A DNA stretch of 64,000 nucleotides from assembly GCF_021245985.1 (NCBI RefSeq), contig NZ_JAJQXA010000012.1, positions 96,383-160,382 of the forward strand, written 5' to 3'. Each line of letters begins with the position of its first letter. The first letter of the stretch is position 1. Positions 18,284 through 26,400 of the stretch are shown one piece after another. The position numbers and the translations under genes were made by a program. Source of the DNA: Flavobacterium soyae. Lineage in GTDB: Bacteria > Bacteroidota > Bacteroidia > Flavobacteriales > Flavobacteriaceae. Below the pieces are notes generated by a model. That model did no database searches, was not told where the DNA came from, and worked only from the letters and a program-made list of their open reading frames with translations.

Positions 18284-19030
18284 TTACTTTTTTCCTGAAG
18301 ATTTTTGAGCTAAATACTCATCAACCAATTTCAAAGTATGATTTAAAGATTCTGTATTAGTCCAGTCTTCATGACCTGGAATAATATATTTTGGATTCTT
18401 AAATTGTACCTTCACTCTACCAATCGATTTTTTCCATTCTTTTACGTCAGAATCTCCTAAATAACCAAGATCCTGAGCATCGGCACTTTTTATAAAACAA
18501 GCTCCGTAAAGTACTTTTTCTTTATTAAACCAAACTACAATATTGTCAGGCGCATGGCCTTTTCCCGGATAGTAAACCTCAAAAGTATGCTGTCCAACTG
18601 TAAAAAACTTATCATTTGGAATTATAAATTCAGCTCTCGGTTTGTTCTCTTTTTTAAGAATATCATCTGTTAACTTAATCGAATATGTTTTGATTCCTTT
18701 TTTTCTGTAAAAATCAAATCCTCCTGCACGATCATCATGAGAATGTGTTGCAAAAAGCATTATCACTTCTTTATTATGTTTTGCTTTTATACTATCTAAT
18801 AAAGGCTGAAACTGAGTTTCGTCCCAAGGAGCATCAAACAATACAACGCCTTTATCTGTAACAAGATACATGGCATTGGCAGAAATCAACGTTCCATTAT
18901 AATCATGAAATGTTTTATAAACATAAAAGTCACCTGTAAGATGACTTATTGGTAATGGCGAATTCTTCTTTTGTCCAAAACTATTTAAGGTTATGACTAA
19001 GAATAAAACTATTGAAGCTAATTTTCGCAT
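18284..19030 (-). CDS. bla: Subclass B1 metallo-beta-lactamase (JOHN/IND-like)
   Basis: A 248-residue exported enzyme with a signal peptide at 1-19 (ending LNSFGQ). The complete B1 zinc-ligand set is visible. HSHDD at 96-100 gives the His-x-His-x-Asp motif. His159 lies in PGKGHAPDN, Cys178 in YGACFI and His220 in IIPGHEDW. Lys181 follows the Cys as in other B1 enzymes. The family hydrolyses penicillins, cephalosporins and carbapenems in the periplasm. Length and motifs fit the chromosomal enzymes of Flavobacterium and Chryseobacterium such as JOHN-1 and IND; which one it is closest to needs an alignment. No integron, IS or other mobility feature is nearby, so it is probably intrinsic. Confidence 0.92.
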   Translation of the reverse strand: MRKLASIVLFLVITLNSFGQKKNSPLPISHLTGDFYVYKTFHDYNGTLISANAMYLVTDKGVVLFDAPWDETQFQPLLDSIKAKHNKEVIMLFATHSHDDRAGGFDFYRKKGIKTYSIKLTDDILKKENKPRAEFIIPNDKFFTVGQHTFEVYYPGKGHAPDNIVVWFNKEKVLYGACFIKSADAQDLGYLGDSDVKEWKKSIGRVKVQFKNPKYIIPGHEDWTNTESLNHTLKLVDEYLAQKSSGKK

Positions 19031-19041
19031 TTAATTTTGAA

Positions 19042-19470
19042 TTAGTTTTTTACTCGCGTCCAGTACTGCGTTCTTCCCATAATAGAAATTCCAACATAAC
19101 CGCGAAGTTTTAATTTATCTCCAGATTCTAATGAAATATAACATTTGTATTTTTTACCGCTGGTTGGGTCTAAAATTGTTCCTCCGTTATATTCTGAACC
19201 GTCTTTTTTAAGACCGTTAATAATCATCATTCCTAAAATTGGTTTGTTTTTTTCGGCACCTTCACACTTTATACAAACATCTTTTTTATGATTTTCGCGA
19301 AGTATTTCTACAATCTTTCCGTAAATTTTTCCTGATTTTTCATAAATCTCAACTACAGATTTAGCTTCTCCTGTTTCATCATCAATTGTCTTCCATTTTC
19401 CTATAACATTTTGAGCCTGAATACTCAATGCAAAGAAAAACACACCAATCATTAACATCCAATTTTTCAT
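19042..19470 (-). CDS. DUF2147-family exported protein
   Basis: A 142-residue protein with a signal peptide (MKNWMLMIGVFFFALSIQAQ). The DUF2147 pattern is visible: NVIGKWKTIDDETGEAKSVV, then KIYGKIVEI, CIKCEGAEKNKPILGMMII and LKLRGYVGISIMGRTQYWTR. The family is a small exported beta-barrel domain of unknown function. It lies 1 bp from the YihY-family gene upstream and 11 bp before the beta-lactamase, so the three are likely co-transcribed. Only proximity links it to beta-lactam resistance. Confidence 0.88.
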   Translation of the reverse strand: MKNWMLMIGVFFFALSIQAQNVIGKWKTIDDETGEAKSVVEIYEKSGKIYGKIVEILRENHKKDVCIKCEGAEKNKPILGMMIINGLKKDGSEYNGGTILDPTSGKKYKCYISLESGDKLKLRGYVGISIMGRTQYWTRVKN

Positions 19471-19471
19471 A

Positions 19472-20395
19472 TTATTTATTTTTTTTTTGTTTTAATTTTC
19501 TGATAGAAGCATTCAATTCGAACCCTAAAAGCAGAATCATACAGTTTATCCAAATATAAAACATTAGAATTAATAATGTTCCAATTGAACCGTAAAGTTC
19601 ATTGTATTTTGAGAATTTTATAACCCAAATCCCAAAAAAGAACGAAGATATAACAATTAGTACCGTTGTAAAAACAGATCCAATACTTATAAAAGGCACT
19701 TTATTGTACTGTTTTGTACCATAACGTAATAATATTGAAGATGTTATCAAAATCATCAGAACAACAAATAAATATCGTCCTAAAATGATAAGAGGAATAC
19801 GGTCACTCAATACATCCTGAATGATTGTTTTTTGAATAAAAACCTCAAAAACAACAATTGTCGCCACAGTCACAAACAATATAATAGTCATTAGAAGTGA
19901 AATTGCCAAGGCAACCAAGTATTGCCTGAAAAAACCACGTTTATCAAATACGTGTTTAGATGATTCGAAACCACTTAAAATTCCGTTAACACCATTGGCC
20001 ATCAAAAAAATAGAAAGCAAAAAACCTGATGATAATAAACCTGAATGACTATTATTTAAGATGTCACTGATGATTTTACTAATTGCATCATAGGTATTTG
20101 GAGGAACGCCTTGCTGCACAAATTGAAGAAAATCATTCTGAAAATTATCTATAGGGATAAACGGAATTAAATTTAAAATAAATAAGGCAAAAGGAAATAA
20201 AGCCATAAAAAAACTAAAAGAAACTGCACTGGCATGATACGAAAATGCTCCTTCAAGAATTCCTAAAGTGTACATTTCAAGCAAATCATACAGTGAAAAA
20301 CCTTCTAACCAAGGTAGTTTTATTCTCTTAAAAAATCGGGCTGCATTGCGTATTACAGGCAGTTTTTCAATCCGATCTTCTATTTCTTTTGACAT
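19472..20395 (-). CDS. YihY/BrkB-family inner-membrane protein
   Basis: A 307-residue integral membrane protein with about six hydrophobic segments. Family motifs GAFSYHASAVSFSFFMALFP and GTLLILMFYIWINCMILLLG are present. YihY (formerly and wrongly called RNase BN) proteins have no firmly established function; an envelope transport or flippase-like role has been suggested. The gene is first in a probable operon with DUF2147 and bla. Confidence 0.9.
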   Translation of the reverse strand: MSKEIEDRIEKLPVIRNAARFFKRIKLPWLEGFSLYDLLEMYTLGILEGAFSYHASAVSFSFFMALFPFALFILNLIPFIPIDNFQNDFLQFVQQGVPPNTYDAISKIISDILNNSHSGLLSSGFLLSIFLMANGVNGILSGFESSKHVFDKRGFFRQYLVALAISLLMTIILFVTVATIVVFEVFIQKTIIQDVLSDRIPLIILGRYLFVVLMILITSSILLRYGTKQYNKVPFISIGSVFTTVLIVISSFFFGIWVIKFSKYNELYGSIGTLLILMFYIWINCMILLLGFELNASIRKLKQKKNK

Positions 20396-20459
20396 ATTTT
20401 TTTTGATTTTAGATTTTAGAATTTAGATTTATTTATAATCAATTGTTTTCAAAACCAAA

Positions 20460-20508
20460 CTCATAACTCATAACTCATAACTTATAACTTATAACTTATA
20501 ACTTATAA
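20460..20508. repeat. Seven tandem heptamers between nadC and the YihY gene
   Basis: CTCATAA occurs three times, then CTTATAA four times, all in register (7 x 7 bp), followed by the related CTCAAAATTCATAA. Preceding words (TTTAGATTTTAGAATTTAGA) are also repetitive. The tract lies downstream of nadC. A simple tract like this is prone to slippage and may vary in copy number between strains. Confidence 0.9.
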
Positions 20509-20527
20509 CTCAAAATTCATAACTTTA

Positions 20528-21385
20528 TTAAAAAGCTTTTAAGCTCAAATCCATATTGTAAACAGAATGCGTTAAAGCACCTGATGAAATATAATTTACA
20601 CCACATAAAGCATATTCACGAACTGTTTTTTCACTTATATTCCCCGAAGATTCAGTCTGGCATTTTGTACCAATCAAATTTACTGCTGTTTTTGTATCTG
20701 CATAATTAAAGTTATCAATCAGTATTCTGTAAACGCCGTCGCTTAGCAAAATTTCTCTAATTTCATCAAGATTACGGGCCTCCACAATAATTTTCAAATC
20801 CAGATTATGCTCTTTTAAATACTCTTTAGTTTTAGATATCGCACGTGTTATTCCGCCGGCAAAATCAATGTGATTGTCTTTTAGCATAATCATATCATAA
20901 AGGGCAAAACGGTGATTTTCACCTCCGCCTATTTTTACAGCCCATTTTTCAGCAACTCTAAAATTTGGCGTAGTCTTACGTGTATCTAATATTTTAGCAT
21001 TAGTTCCTTCTAAAAGTTTCATTAAATGACTTGTTTTTGTAGCAATGGCAGACATACGCTGCATTGTATTCAAAACCACTCTTTCGGCCTTTAAAATAGA
21101 CTGTGAGCTTCCTGAAACCTCAAAAACAACTTCGCCGTATTCTACATGTGTTCCGTCTTCAATAAACGTTTTTACTTTTAGTTTTGGATCTACATGTTCA
21201 AATATCATTTTGGCTGCTTCAACACCGGCAATTATTCCCTGATCTTTTACCAGTAATTTTGCCTGGCCATGAGCAGTATCAGGAATACAGGCAAGTGAAC
21301 TATAATCGCCTGAACCAACATCCTCTCTAATGGCATTGCTTATCAAAAGTTGCAATTCTGCTTGAAATTGAGCTTCGCTTATCAT
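20528..21385 (-). CDS. nadC: Nicotinate-nucleotide pyrophosphorylase (carboxylating)
   Basis: A 285-residue quinolinate phosphoribosyltransferase that makes nicotinate mononucleotide in de novo NAD synthesis. Visible motifs include EDVGSGDYSS near the N-terminus, VVLNTMQRMSAIATKT, ILDTRKTTPNFRVAEKWAVK with the catalytic Arg/Lys cluster, GGGENHRFALYDMIMLKDNH, and the C-terminal SGNISEKTVREYA and ISSGALTHS. It is complete and of normal size. No nadA or nadB is in the window. Confidence 0.97.
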   Translation of the reverse strand: MISEAQFQAELQLLISNAIREDVGSGDYSSLACIPDTAHGQAKLLVKDQGIIAGVEAAKMIFEHVDPKLKVKTFIEDGTHVEYGEVVFEVSGSSQSILKAERVVLNTMQRMSAIATKTSHLMKLLEGTNAKILDTRKTTPNFRVAEKWAVKIGGGENHRFALYDMIMLKDNHIDFAGGITRAISKTKEYLKEHNLDLKIIVEARNLDEIREILLSDGVYRILIDNFNYADTKTAVNLIGTKCQTESSGNISEKTVREYALCGVNYISSGALTHSVYNMDLSLKAF

Positions 21386-21700
21386 TTTTCTAATTTTAAT
21401 AATATGCTAAATTAGGACTTATTTTATGGATTTGAAAATTTAGAGCATTTGAAAAAAACTTAATTTTTTATTTAAATGTTGATAACAAAGTGATTCCATT
21501 ACAAACCTGCAAAAAAAACTTATAATGTTATTTTAAAAACTTTTAAAGGATGCTTGTTAGTTCATTTTAAAAATACCTTTATCAGAATAGCTATTAAAAA
21601 TATCAAAACCAGTTTAAACAGTATGAACTATTTACAGGAATAAAATTTCAAAATAGTTTCAAAAAATTTAAACCTATTCTATTAATTAAATTTTATAAAG
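21386..21700. other. Divergent intergenic region, nadC/lipase
   Basis: This 315-bp AT-rich region must hold the promoters of the divergent nadC and lipase genes. I see no clear TAnnTTTG box, hairpin or repeat in it. Confidence 0.4.
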
Positions 21701-23017
21701 ATGAACAAATTTACGCTCTTATTGATTTTTGCTGCACTTTTCTTTTCTTGCGATAAGGAAGATAATCCTGCTCCTCAGCCTTATATTCCGGGAGAACAAC
21801 CCACGGCAAATTTACCCGCCTATCCAGCTCATCGTCAAAATAATTATCCTATAGTACTCGTACATGGAATGTGCGGCTGGGGAAGAGATGAAATGAATGG
21901 TTTTTATTATTGGGGTGGTAAAGGTGATATTCAAACTTATTTAAACACACAGGGTTATACAACCTATACCGCTTCAATGGGGCCATTATCCAGTAATTGG
22001 GACCGAGCCGTTGAATTGTATTATAATATAGTGGGTGGTGTGGTCGATTATGGAGCTGTGCATGCTATGCGCCACGGACACAATCGATACGGAGAATCCT
22101 ACCCGGGATTTTACCCTAAATGGAGTGCTGCCAACAAAGTTCATTTTATAGGACATAGTATGGGAGGCCCTACCCCAAGATTATTAATTGAGTTACTCGA
22201 AAACGGTGATGAACAGGAGAAAGCCTATATTCCCGGCCCTCATGAAGCACCAACTTCTGATTTATTTAAAGGTGGAAAAAATAACTGGGCAGCCAGTCAT
22301 ACAACTGTTTCTGGTGTTCACGATGGCGCCCTGCCTGCAGATTTTGTAGATTTTCGTGATAACATAAAGAAAATGCTGATTGGTATGGGTGCAATGGGCG
22401 GAATTGTGCTCGAAGAAAATGCCATTTATAATTTTGATTTGGGACAATGGGGGCTTCAAAGACAGGAAAACGAAAGTCCTAAAGCATACATGGAACGTGT
22501 TTTTGGCAAAACAGCGGCAGATGAAGGTTCTGCAGCCCGTTTTTGGCAGTCACAGGATAATTGCGTTTATGATTTAAGCGTAAAAGCATCGCAAATGCAA
22601 AATTATTGGGCAAAAAGTTCTCGTAATGTATACTATGCTTCTTATTCATTTAATGATATGACAGAGCAATCAGATGGAACCTGGACACCTTCGGATAATA
22701 TGAATCCACTATTAAAACCAGATGGAGCTGGCATAGGTAAAACTACCTTAGACTTACCTTTGGGGTATAATAAGTGGAGACCTTGCGATGGATTAGTAAG
22801 TGTGCCTTCTGGCCAATATCCAATTGGACATGATTATATTTTAACAGATACAATTCATAGAAAATTAGCCCCAAAAGGCGTTTGGGATGTACATCCCGTT
22901 ATTCAGGGGCAAGACCATATTAGTATTATTACACCAGATAATAAACAATCTACAACAAACTGGTTGAATAAATTTTACTTAAAAATTGCTAAAGATCTTT
23001 CTTGTTTACCAAACTAA
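21701..23017 (+). CDS. Lipoprotein triacylglycerol lipase, family I.5-like
   Basis: A 438-residue alpha/beta-hydrolase. The N-terminus MNKFTLLLIFAALFFSC is a lipoprotein signal with Cys17 as the lipidation site. The oxyanion motif IVLVHGMCGWGRDEM, the segment RHGHNRYGESYPGF and the nucleophile elbow FIGHSMGG resemble the zinc-containing family I.5 lipases of Geobacillus and Staphylococcus. The catalytic His is probably in VIQGQDHISII near the C-terminus. It should hydrolyse long-chain acylglycerols at the cell surface or periplasm. Monocistronic, with a strong terminator after it. Confidence 0.87.
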   Translation: MNKFTLLLIFAALFFSCDKEDNPAPQPYIPGEQPTANLPAYPAHRQNNYPIVLVHGMCGWGRDEMNGFYYWGGKGDIQTYLNTQGYTTYTASMGPLSSNWDRAVELYYNIVGGVVDYGAVHAMRHGHNRYGESYPGFYPKWSAANKVHFIGHSMGGPTPRLLIELLENGDEQEKAYIPGPHEAPTSDLFKGGKNNWAASHTTVSGVHDGALPADFVDFRDNIKKMLIGMGAMGGIVLEENAIYNFDLGQWGLQRQENESPKAYMERVFGKTAADEGSAARFWQSQDNCVYDLSVKASQMQNYWAKSSRNVYYASYSFNDMTEQSDGTWTPSDNMNPLLKPDGAGIGKTTLDLPLGYNKWRPCDGLVSVPSGQYPIGHDYILTDTIHRKLAPKGVWDVHPVIQGQDHISIITPDNKQSTTNWLNKFYLKIAKDLSCLPN

Positions 23018-23024
23018 ATTATTT

Positions 23025-23069
23025 AAAAGCCGAAAAATCAATATTCATAGTTTTGATTTTTCGGCTTTT
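23025..23069 (+). terminator. Terminator of the lipase gene
   Basis: A perfect 17-bp stem (AAAAGCCGAAAAATCAA and its complement) with an 11-bp loop runs into TTTTATTTTATT, 8 bp after the lipase stop. Confidence 0.9.
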
Positions 23070-23201
23070 ATTTTATTACTTACCTATAACTCAATTTATT
23101 TTATAAAACGTTTAAAAAAACGCATTGCCCTTTATGATATATCTTAAATAAAAATCCCTGTTCTTAAATAATTTGTTTGTCAAAAATCAAAGAACATTAA
23201 A

Positions 23202-23209
23202 TATCTTTG
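23202..23209 (+). promoter_or_regulatory. Predicted promoter of the AlkC-like gene
   Basis: The -7 box TATCTTTG lies 22 bp after a TTTG at 23176-23179. It ends 21 bp before the ATG at 23231 and covers an upstream TTG (23207) that could otherwise be taken as the start. Confidence 0.65.
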
Positions 23210-23230
23210 AGGTTCAATCAAGCAAAATTT

Positions 23231-24331
23231 ATGGGATTAATTAAAGATATTTACTCGGTTTCTTTTTACGAAAAATTTAGTCAGGCTGTCGCCGAAGTAT
23301 ATCCGCCATTCAACAAACAAAAATTTATTGAGGTAATTTACGAAGGTGATTTTGCTCAAAAAGAATGGAAAGAAAGAATGAAACATACCACAGTTGTGTT
23401 TCACCAATTTATGCCGCAAAATTTCCCCGAAGCCGTTTCTATAATTGATAAAATCATCGAAAACTTAAAGAAAAATAATTTTACCGATGGTAATCTGGCA
23501 TTCATTTTCTTTGCCGATTATATCGAAATGTACGGTTTAGCCGATTTTAAAACTTCGGTGAAAGCCTTTGTTTCTATAACTCAGTTTATAAGCTGCGAAT
23601 TTGCAGTTCGTCCTTTTATTTTAAAATATAAAGAGCAAATGATCGACGAGATGACAAAATGGTCTTTGCATAAAAGTCATCACGTTCGAAGATTAGCCAG
23701 CGAAGGTTCACGCCCAAGATTACCGTGGGCAATGGCAATTCCGTTTTTGAAAAAAGATCCTTCCCCTATTCTTCCAATTTTAGACAATCTAAAAAACGAT
23801 CCATCAGAATATGTCCGCAGAAGCGTTGCCAATAACTTAAATGATATTGCAAAAGATAATCCGCAGATTGTACTTGAAATTGCTTCAAAATGGAAAGGAC
23901 ACAGTAAAGAAACTGACGGAATTATAAAACACGGCTGCCGAACTTTATTAAAACAAGGTCATCCTGAAATTTTAAGTCATTATGGCTTAGAAAGCTCCAA
24001 TATTGAGCTTTCTTCTTTTGAAATAATAACTCCCATTGTAAAAATTGGAGATTATCTGCAATTCCAATTTCATTTAAATAATAAAAATAATGAACCAAAA
24101 ACGATTCGTTTAGAATATGCTGTTCATTATAAAAAAGCAAAAGGGCATTTGGCGAAAAAAGTCTTTAAAATCAGTGAGAAAACCTATCAGCCCAATCAAT
24201 TAACCAAAATCGAAAGAAACCAATCTTTTAAATTGATTACAACGAGAGTTTTTCATACGGGAGCGCATCAGTTGTCGATTATTATAAATGGAACTGAGAG
24301 TGAAATTTTAGAATTTGAATTGATTGATTAA
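23231..24331 (+). CDS. AlkC-type DNA alkylation repair glycosylase (HEAT repeats)
   Basis: A 366-residue protein starting MGLIKDIYSVSFYEKF. A frame could extend to a TTG at 23207, but that lies in the predicted -7 box, so I use the ATG. Residues about 1-250 are HEAT-like helical repeats with HHVRRLASEGSRPRLPWA and SEYVRRSVANNLNDIAKDNP, the hallmark of the AlkC/AlkD superfamily. Residues about 260-366 look like a beta-sandwich (VKIGDYLQFQFHLNNKNNEP), matching the Ig-like domain reported for AlkC. AlkC excises N3-alkyladenine from DNA. Assignment to AlkC rather than AlkD rests on length and the C-terminal domain. Confidence 0.8.
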   Translation: MGLIKDIYSVSFYEKFSQAVAEVYPPFNKQKFIEVIYEGDFAQKEWKERMKHTTVVFHQFMPQNFPEAVSIIDKIIENLKKNNFTDGNLAFIFFADYIEMYGLADFKTSVKAFVSITQFISCEFAVRPFILKYKEQMIDEMTKWSLHKSHHVRRLASEGSRPRLPWAMAIPFLKKDPSPILPILDNLKNDPSEYVRRSVANNLNDIAKDNPQIVLEIASKWKGHSKETDGIIKHGCRTLLKQGHPEILSHYGLESSNIELSSFEIITPIVKIGDYLQFQFHLNNKNNEPKTIRLEYAVHYKKAKGHLAKKVFKISEKTYQPNQLTKIERNQSFKLITTRVFHTGAHQLSIIINGTESEILEFELID

Positions 24332-24337
24332 TTTCTA

Positions 24338-24473
24338 AACACATAGAAACATAGTTTTCAGTGCTGTAAAAAGGCATTTCACTTGCATTAACAAACATAG
24401 CTATGTGTGAAAATCTAGATTTTTTTTTAGATAATCTTCCTTTTACAATTTTAAATCTATGTTTCTATGTGTT
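24338..24473. repeat. Intergenic palindrome, AACACATAGAAACATA family
   Basis: Perfect 16-bp arms at 24338-24353 and 24458-24473 flank about 100 bp with further small palindromes (ACATAGCTATGT, ATCTAGAT). It lies between the AlkC-like and pirin genes. It may end transcription of the first gene but lacks a compact stem and T-run, so it looks more like a repeat element. Confidence 0.8.
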
Positions 24474-24580
24474 AAATTTAATCTACACTACAAAAACAAC
24501 ATCGTAGGTTTTCCTTACTTTTATAATTCAAAAACAAGTTTTCTTAATCTAAATTAAGTTACAAACACGCCCAGTTGTTC

Positions 24581-24588
24581 TAATTTTG
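24581..24588 (+). promoter_or_regulatory. Predicted -7 box of the pirin gene
   Basis: TAATTTTG lies 23 bp before the pirin ATG; the -33 element is not clear. Confidence 0.5.
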
Positions 24589-24611
24589 TTTTCAAATCAA
24601 ATAAAAATACC

Positions 24612-25493
24612 ATGTCAAATATCAGTTTAATCATCGAAGAACGTGCTGCCAATATTGGTAATTTTATGGTGGGTCGTTTATTGCCTTTCCGTGAAAAAAG
24701 AGCTGTCGGACCATTTGTGTTTATTGATCATATGGGACCTGCACATTTAAATCAACATCAAAATATGGATGTTCCGCCGCATCCGCATATCGGACTTTCG
24801 ACTTTGACCTTTTTGTTTGAAGGAAGCATCATGCACCGTGATAGTTTAGGAACAGAATTAGAAATAAAACCAGGTGCTGTAAACTGGATGACTGCCGGAA
24901 AAGGAATCGTGCATTCTGAAAGAACACCAGAATATTTAAGACATTCAGACAAAATGCTTCACGGATTGCAGATTTGGGTAGCGCTTCCTAAAGAATTAGA
25001 GCAAATGGATCCGAATTTTACACATGTTGAAGCTGATGGTATTCCAGCTTGGGAAGAAGACGGAGTTTCATATAAATTAATTGCCGGTGAAGCTTTTGGC
25101 AAAAAATCCCCGGTTCCTGTTTACAGTCCGCTTTATTTTATTGAAATCAAAAGTACCGATGCTAAAAAAATAAACATTGGCAAGGATTTATTCGGCGAAA
25201 GCGGTTTGTATATTTTAGAAGGAACAATTAAAAGCGGTGAACACGTTTATGAGCCGAAACAAATTTTAATTACAACCGACAGTACACTCTGCGAGTTTGA
25301 AATTTCCGAAAACTCTAGGGTTTATATCTTTGGAGGAACTCCGTTTCCTGAAGAACATTTTATCTTTTGGAATTTTGTTTCTTCAGACAAAAACCTCATC
25401 GAAAAAGCAAAAACTGACTGGACAAACCAAACTTTCCCAAAAGTTCCAGGCGAAACAGAATTTGTTCCATTACCTGAACCGAGAATCAAATAA
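24612..25493 (+). CDS. Pirin-family bicupin protein
   Basis: A 293-residue bicupin. The N-terminal cupin carries FVFIDHMGPAHL, the metal-binding block PPHPHIGLSTLTFLFEGSIM with two His, and the later GIVHSER and GLQIWVALP. These are hallmarks of pirins, some of which have quercetinase activity while others modulate transcription or metabolism. The C-terminal cupin is at about 180-280. Two bp separate it from the OsmC gene, so the pair is co-transcribed with the GNAT gene. That context suggests detoxification of oxidants or electrophiles (inference). Confidence 0.92.
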   Translation: MSNISLIIEERAANIGNFMVGRLLPFREKRAVGPFVFIDHMGPAHLNQHQNMDVPPHPHIGLSTLTFLFEGSIMHRDSLGTELEIKPGAVNWMTAGKGIVHSERTPEYLRHSDKMLHGLQIWVALPKELEQMDPNFTHVEADGIPAWEEDGVSYKLIAGEAFGKKSPVPVYSPLYFIEIKSTDAKKINIGKDLFGESGLYILEGTIKSGEHVYEPKQILITTDSTLCEFEISENSRVYIFGGTPFPEEHFIFWNFVSSDKNLIEKAKTDWTNQTFPKVPGETEFVPLPEPRIK

Positions 25494-25495
25494 AT

Positions 25496-25891
25496 ATGAA
25501 TACTATATCAGCAAAAATAGATACGCGTTTGTATCGAACAGAAATAGCATCAGCCAGCGGAAACATTTTAATTTCTGATGAACCTCAGGAAATTGGAGGA
25601 AAGAATTTAGGCCTGAATCCAACAGAACTTTTGGCGGCATCATTGGCTTCCTGCACAGTAATTACTTTACGAATGTACATTAATCGTAAACAATGGAACG
25701 TTTCAGAAATTAATGTCAAAATTGATTTCGAAAGAAATTCTGATCGAAATGTATCATTATTCACAAGAAAAATTGAAGTAATTGGCGAAGTTGACGATAC
25801 ACAAAGGCAACGATTAGAAACTATTGCCAATAGCTGCCCAATACATAAAACACTTACACATTCAATAGAAATTAAAACCACATTAATATAA
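25496..25891 (+). CDS. OsmC/Ohr-family protein
   Basis: A 131-residue OsmC-like thiol peroxidase domain. GGKNLGLNPTELLAASLASC holds the first catalytic Cys, followed by TVITLRMYI. The second Cys is in IANSCPIHKTL, so both redox cysteines are present. OsmC proteins reduce organic hydroperoxides. This short form is close to the YhfA/OsmC-like branch, where the natural substrate is less clear. Middle gene of the pirin-osmC-GNAT operon. Confidence 0.92.
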   Translation: MNTISAKIDTRLYRTEIASASGNILISDEPQEIGGKNLGLNPTELLAASLASCTVITLRMYINRKQWNVSEINVKIDFERNSDRNVSLFTRKIEVIGEVDDTQRQRLETIANSCPIHKTLTHSIEIKTTLI

Positions 25892-25897
25892 TTTATC

Positions 25898-26182
25898 ATG
25901 GAAATTCAACAAATTAACGATACAAGAAGAGGATATTTTGAAGCCGTAGAAGATGGAAAACAAGCCGGAAAAATGACTTACACCTGGGCTGGTGACAGCA
26001 AATTTATAATCGACCACACAGAAGTTAACGAAGAATTTAACGGAAAAGGTGTTGGCAAAAAATTAGTTATGGCTGCCGTAGAATATGCGAGAGCTAATAA
26101 CCTGAAAATTATTCCGCTTTGCCCTTTTGCAAAAAGCGTTTTTGACAGGGTTGAGGCAATTCATGATGTATTGTTTTCTTAA
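25898..26182 (+). CDS. Small GNAT-fold N-acetyltransferase (COG2388 type)
   Basis: A 94-residue single-domain acetyltransferase. The acetyl-CoA binding loop is visible as FNGKGVGKKLVMAAVEYARANN, with the downstream strand IIPLCPFAKSVFDR typical of the YjdJ/COG2388 minimal GNAT family. The substrate is unknown. It starts 6 bp after the OsmC-family gene and ends a three-gene operon. Confidence 0.88.
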   Translation: MEIQQINDTRRGYFEAVEDGKQAGKMTYTWAGDSKFIIDHTEVNEEFNGKGVGKKLVMAAVEYARANNLKIIPLCPFAKSVFDRVEAIHDVLFS

Positions 26183-26184
26183 GG

Positions 26185-26340
26185 TTCAAAGTGGCAAAGG
26201 AACAAAGGCTCAAAGGTTTTTTCGTAGAGACGCACTGCAGTGCGTCTTTCGCATTTTATGAACTTAGGTAATCTAAAAAAGACTTAGCGTTCTTTGCGAA
26301 AAACCTTAGCGAGCTTTGCGGTAAAAAACCAACACAACGA
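26185..26340. repeat. Intergenic palindromic repeat with a perfect 20-bp palindrome
   Basis: Contains the perfect palindrome AGACGCACTGCAGTGCGTCT at 26228-26247. Outside it are further word pairs (AAGGTTTTTTCG and GCGAAAAACCTT, and GCAAAG/CTTTGC-type words). It follows the GNAT gene stop immediately and separates it from the adenosine deaminase promoter. Confidence 0.8.
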
Positions 26341-26371
26341 AAATCAATTTTTTAATCTCCTCCAAAACTCT

Positions 26372-26379
26372 TACATTTG
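26372..26379 (+). promoter_or_regulatory. Predicted -7 box of the adenosine deaminase gene
   Basis: TACATTTG lies 21 bp before the ATG at 26401 and fits the Bacteroidota TAnnTTTG consensus; no -33 TTTG is present. Confidence 0.55.
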
Positions 26380-26400
26380 CATGTAATTTAAACTTAGAGT

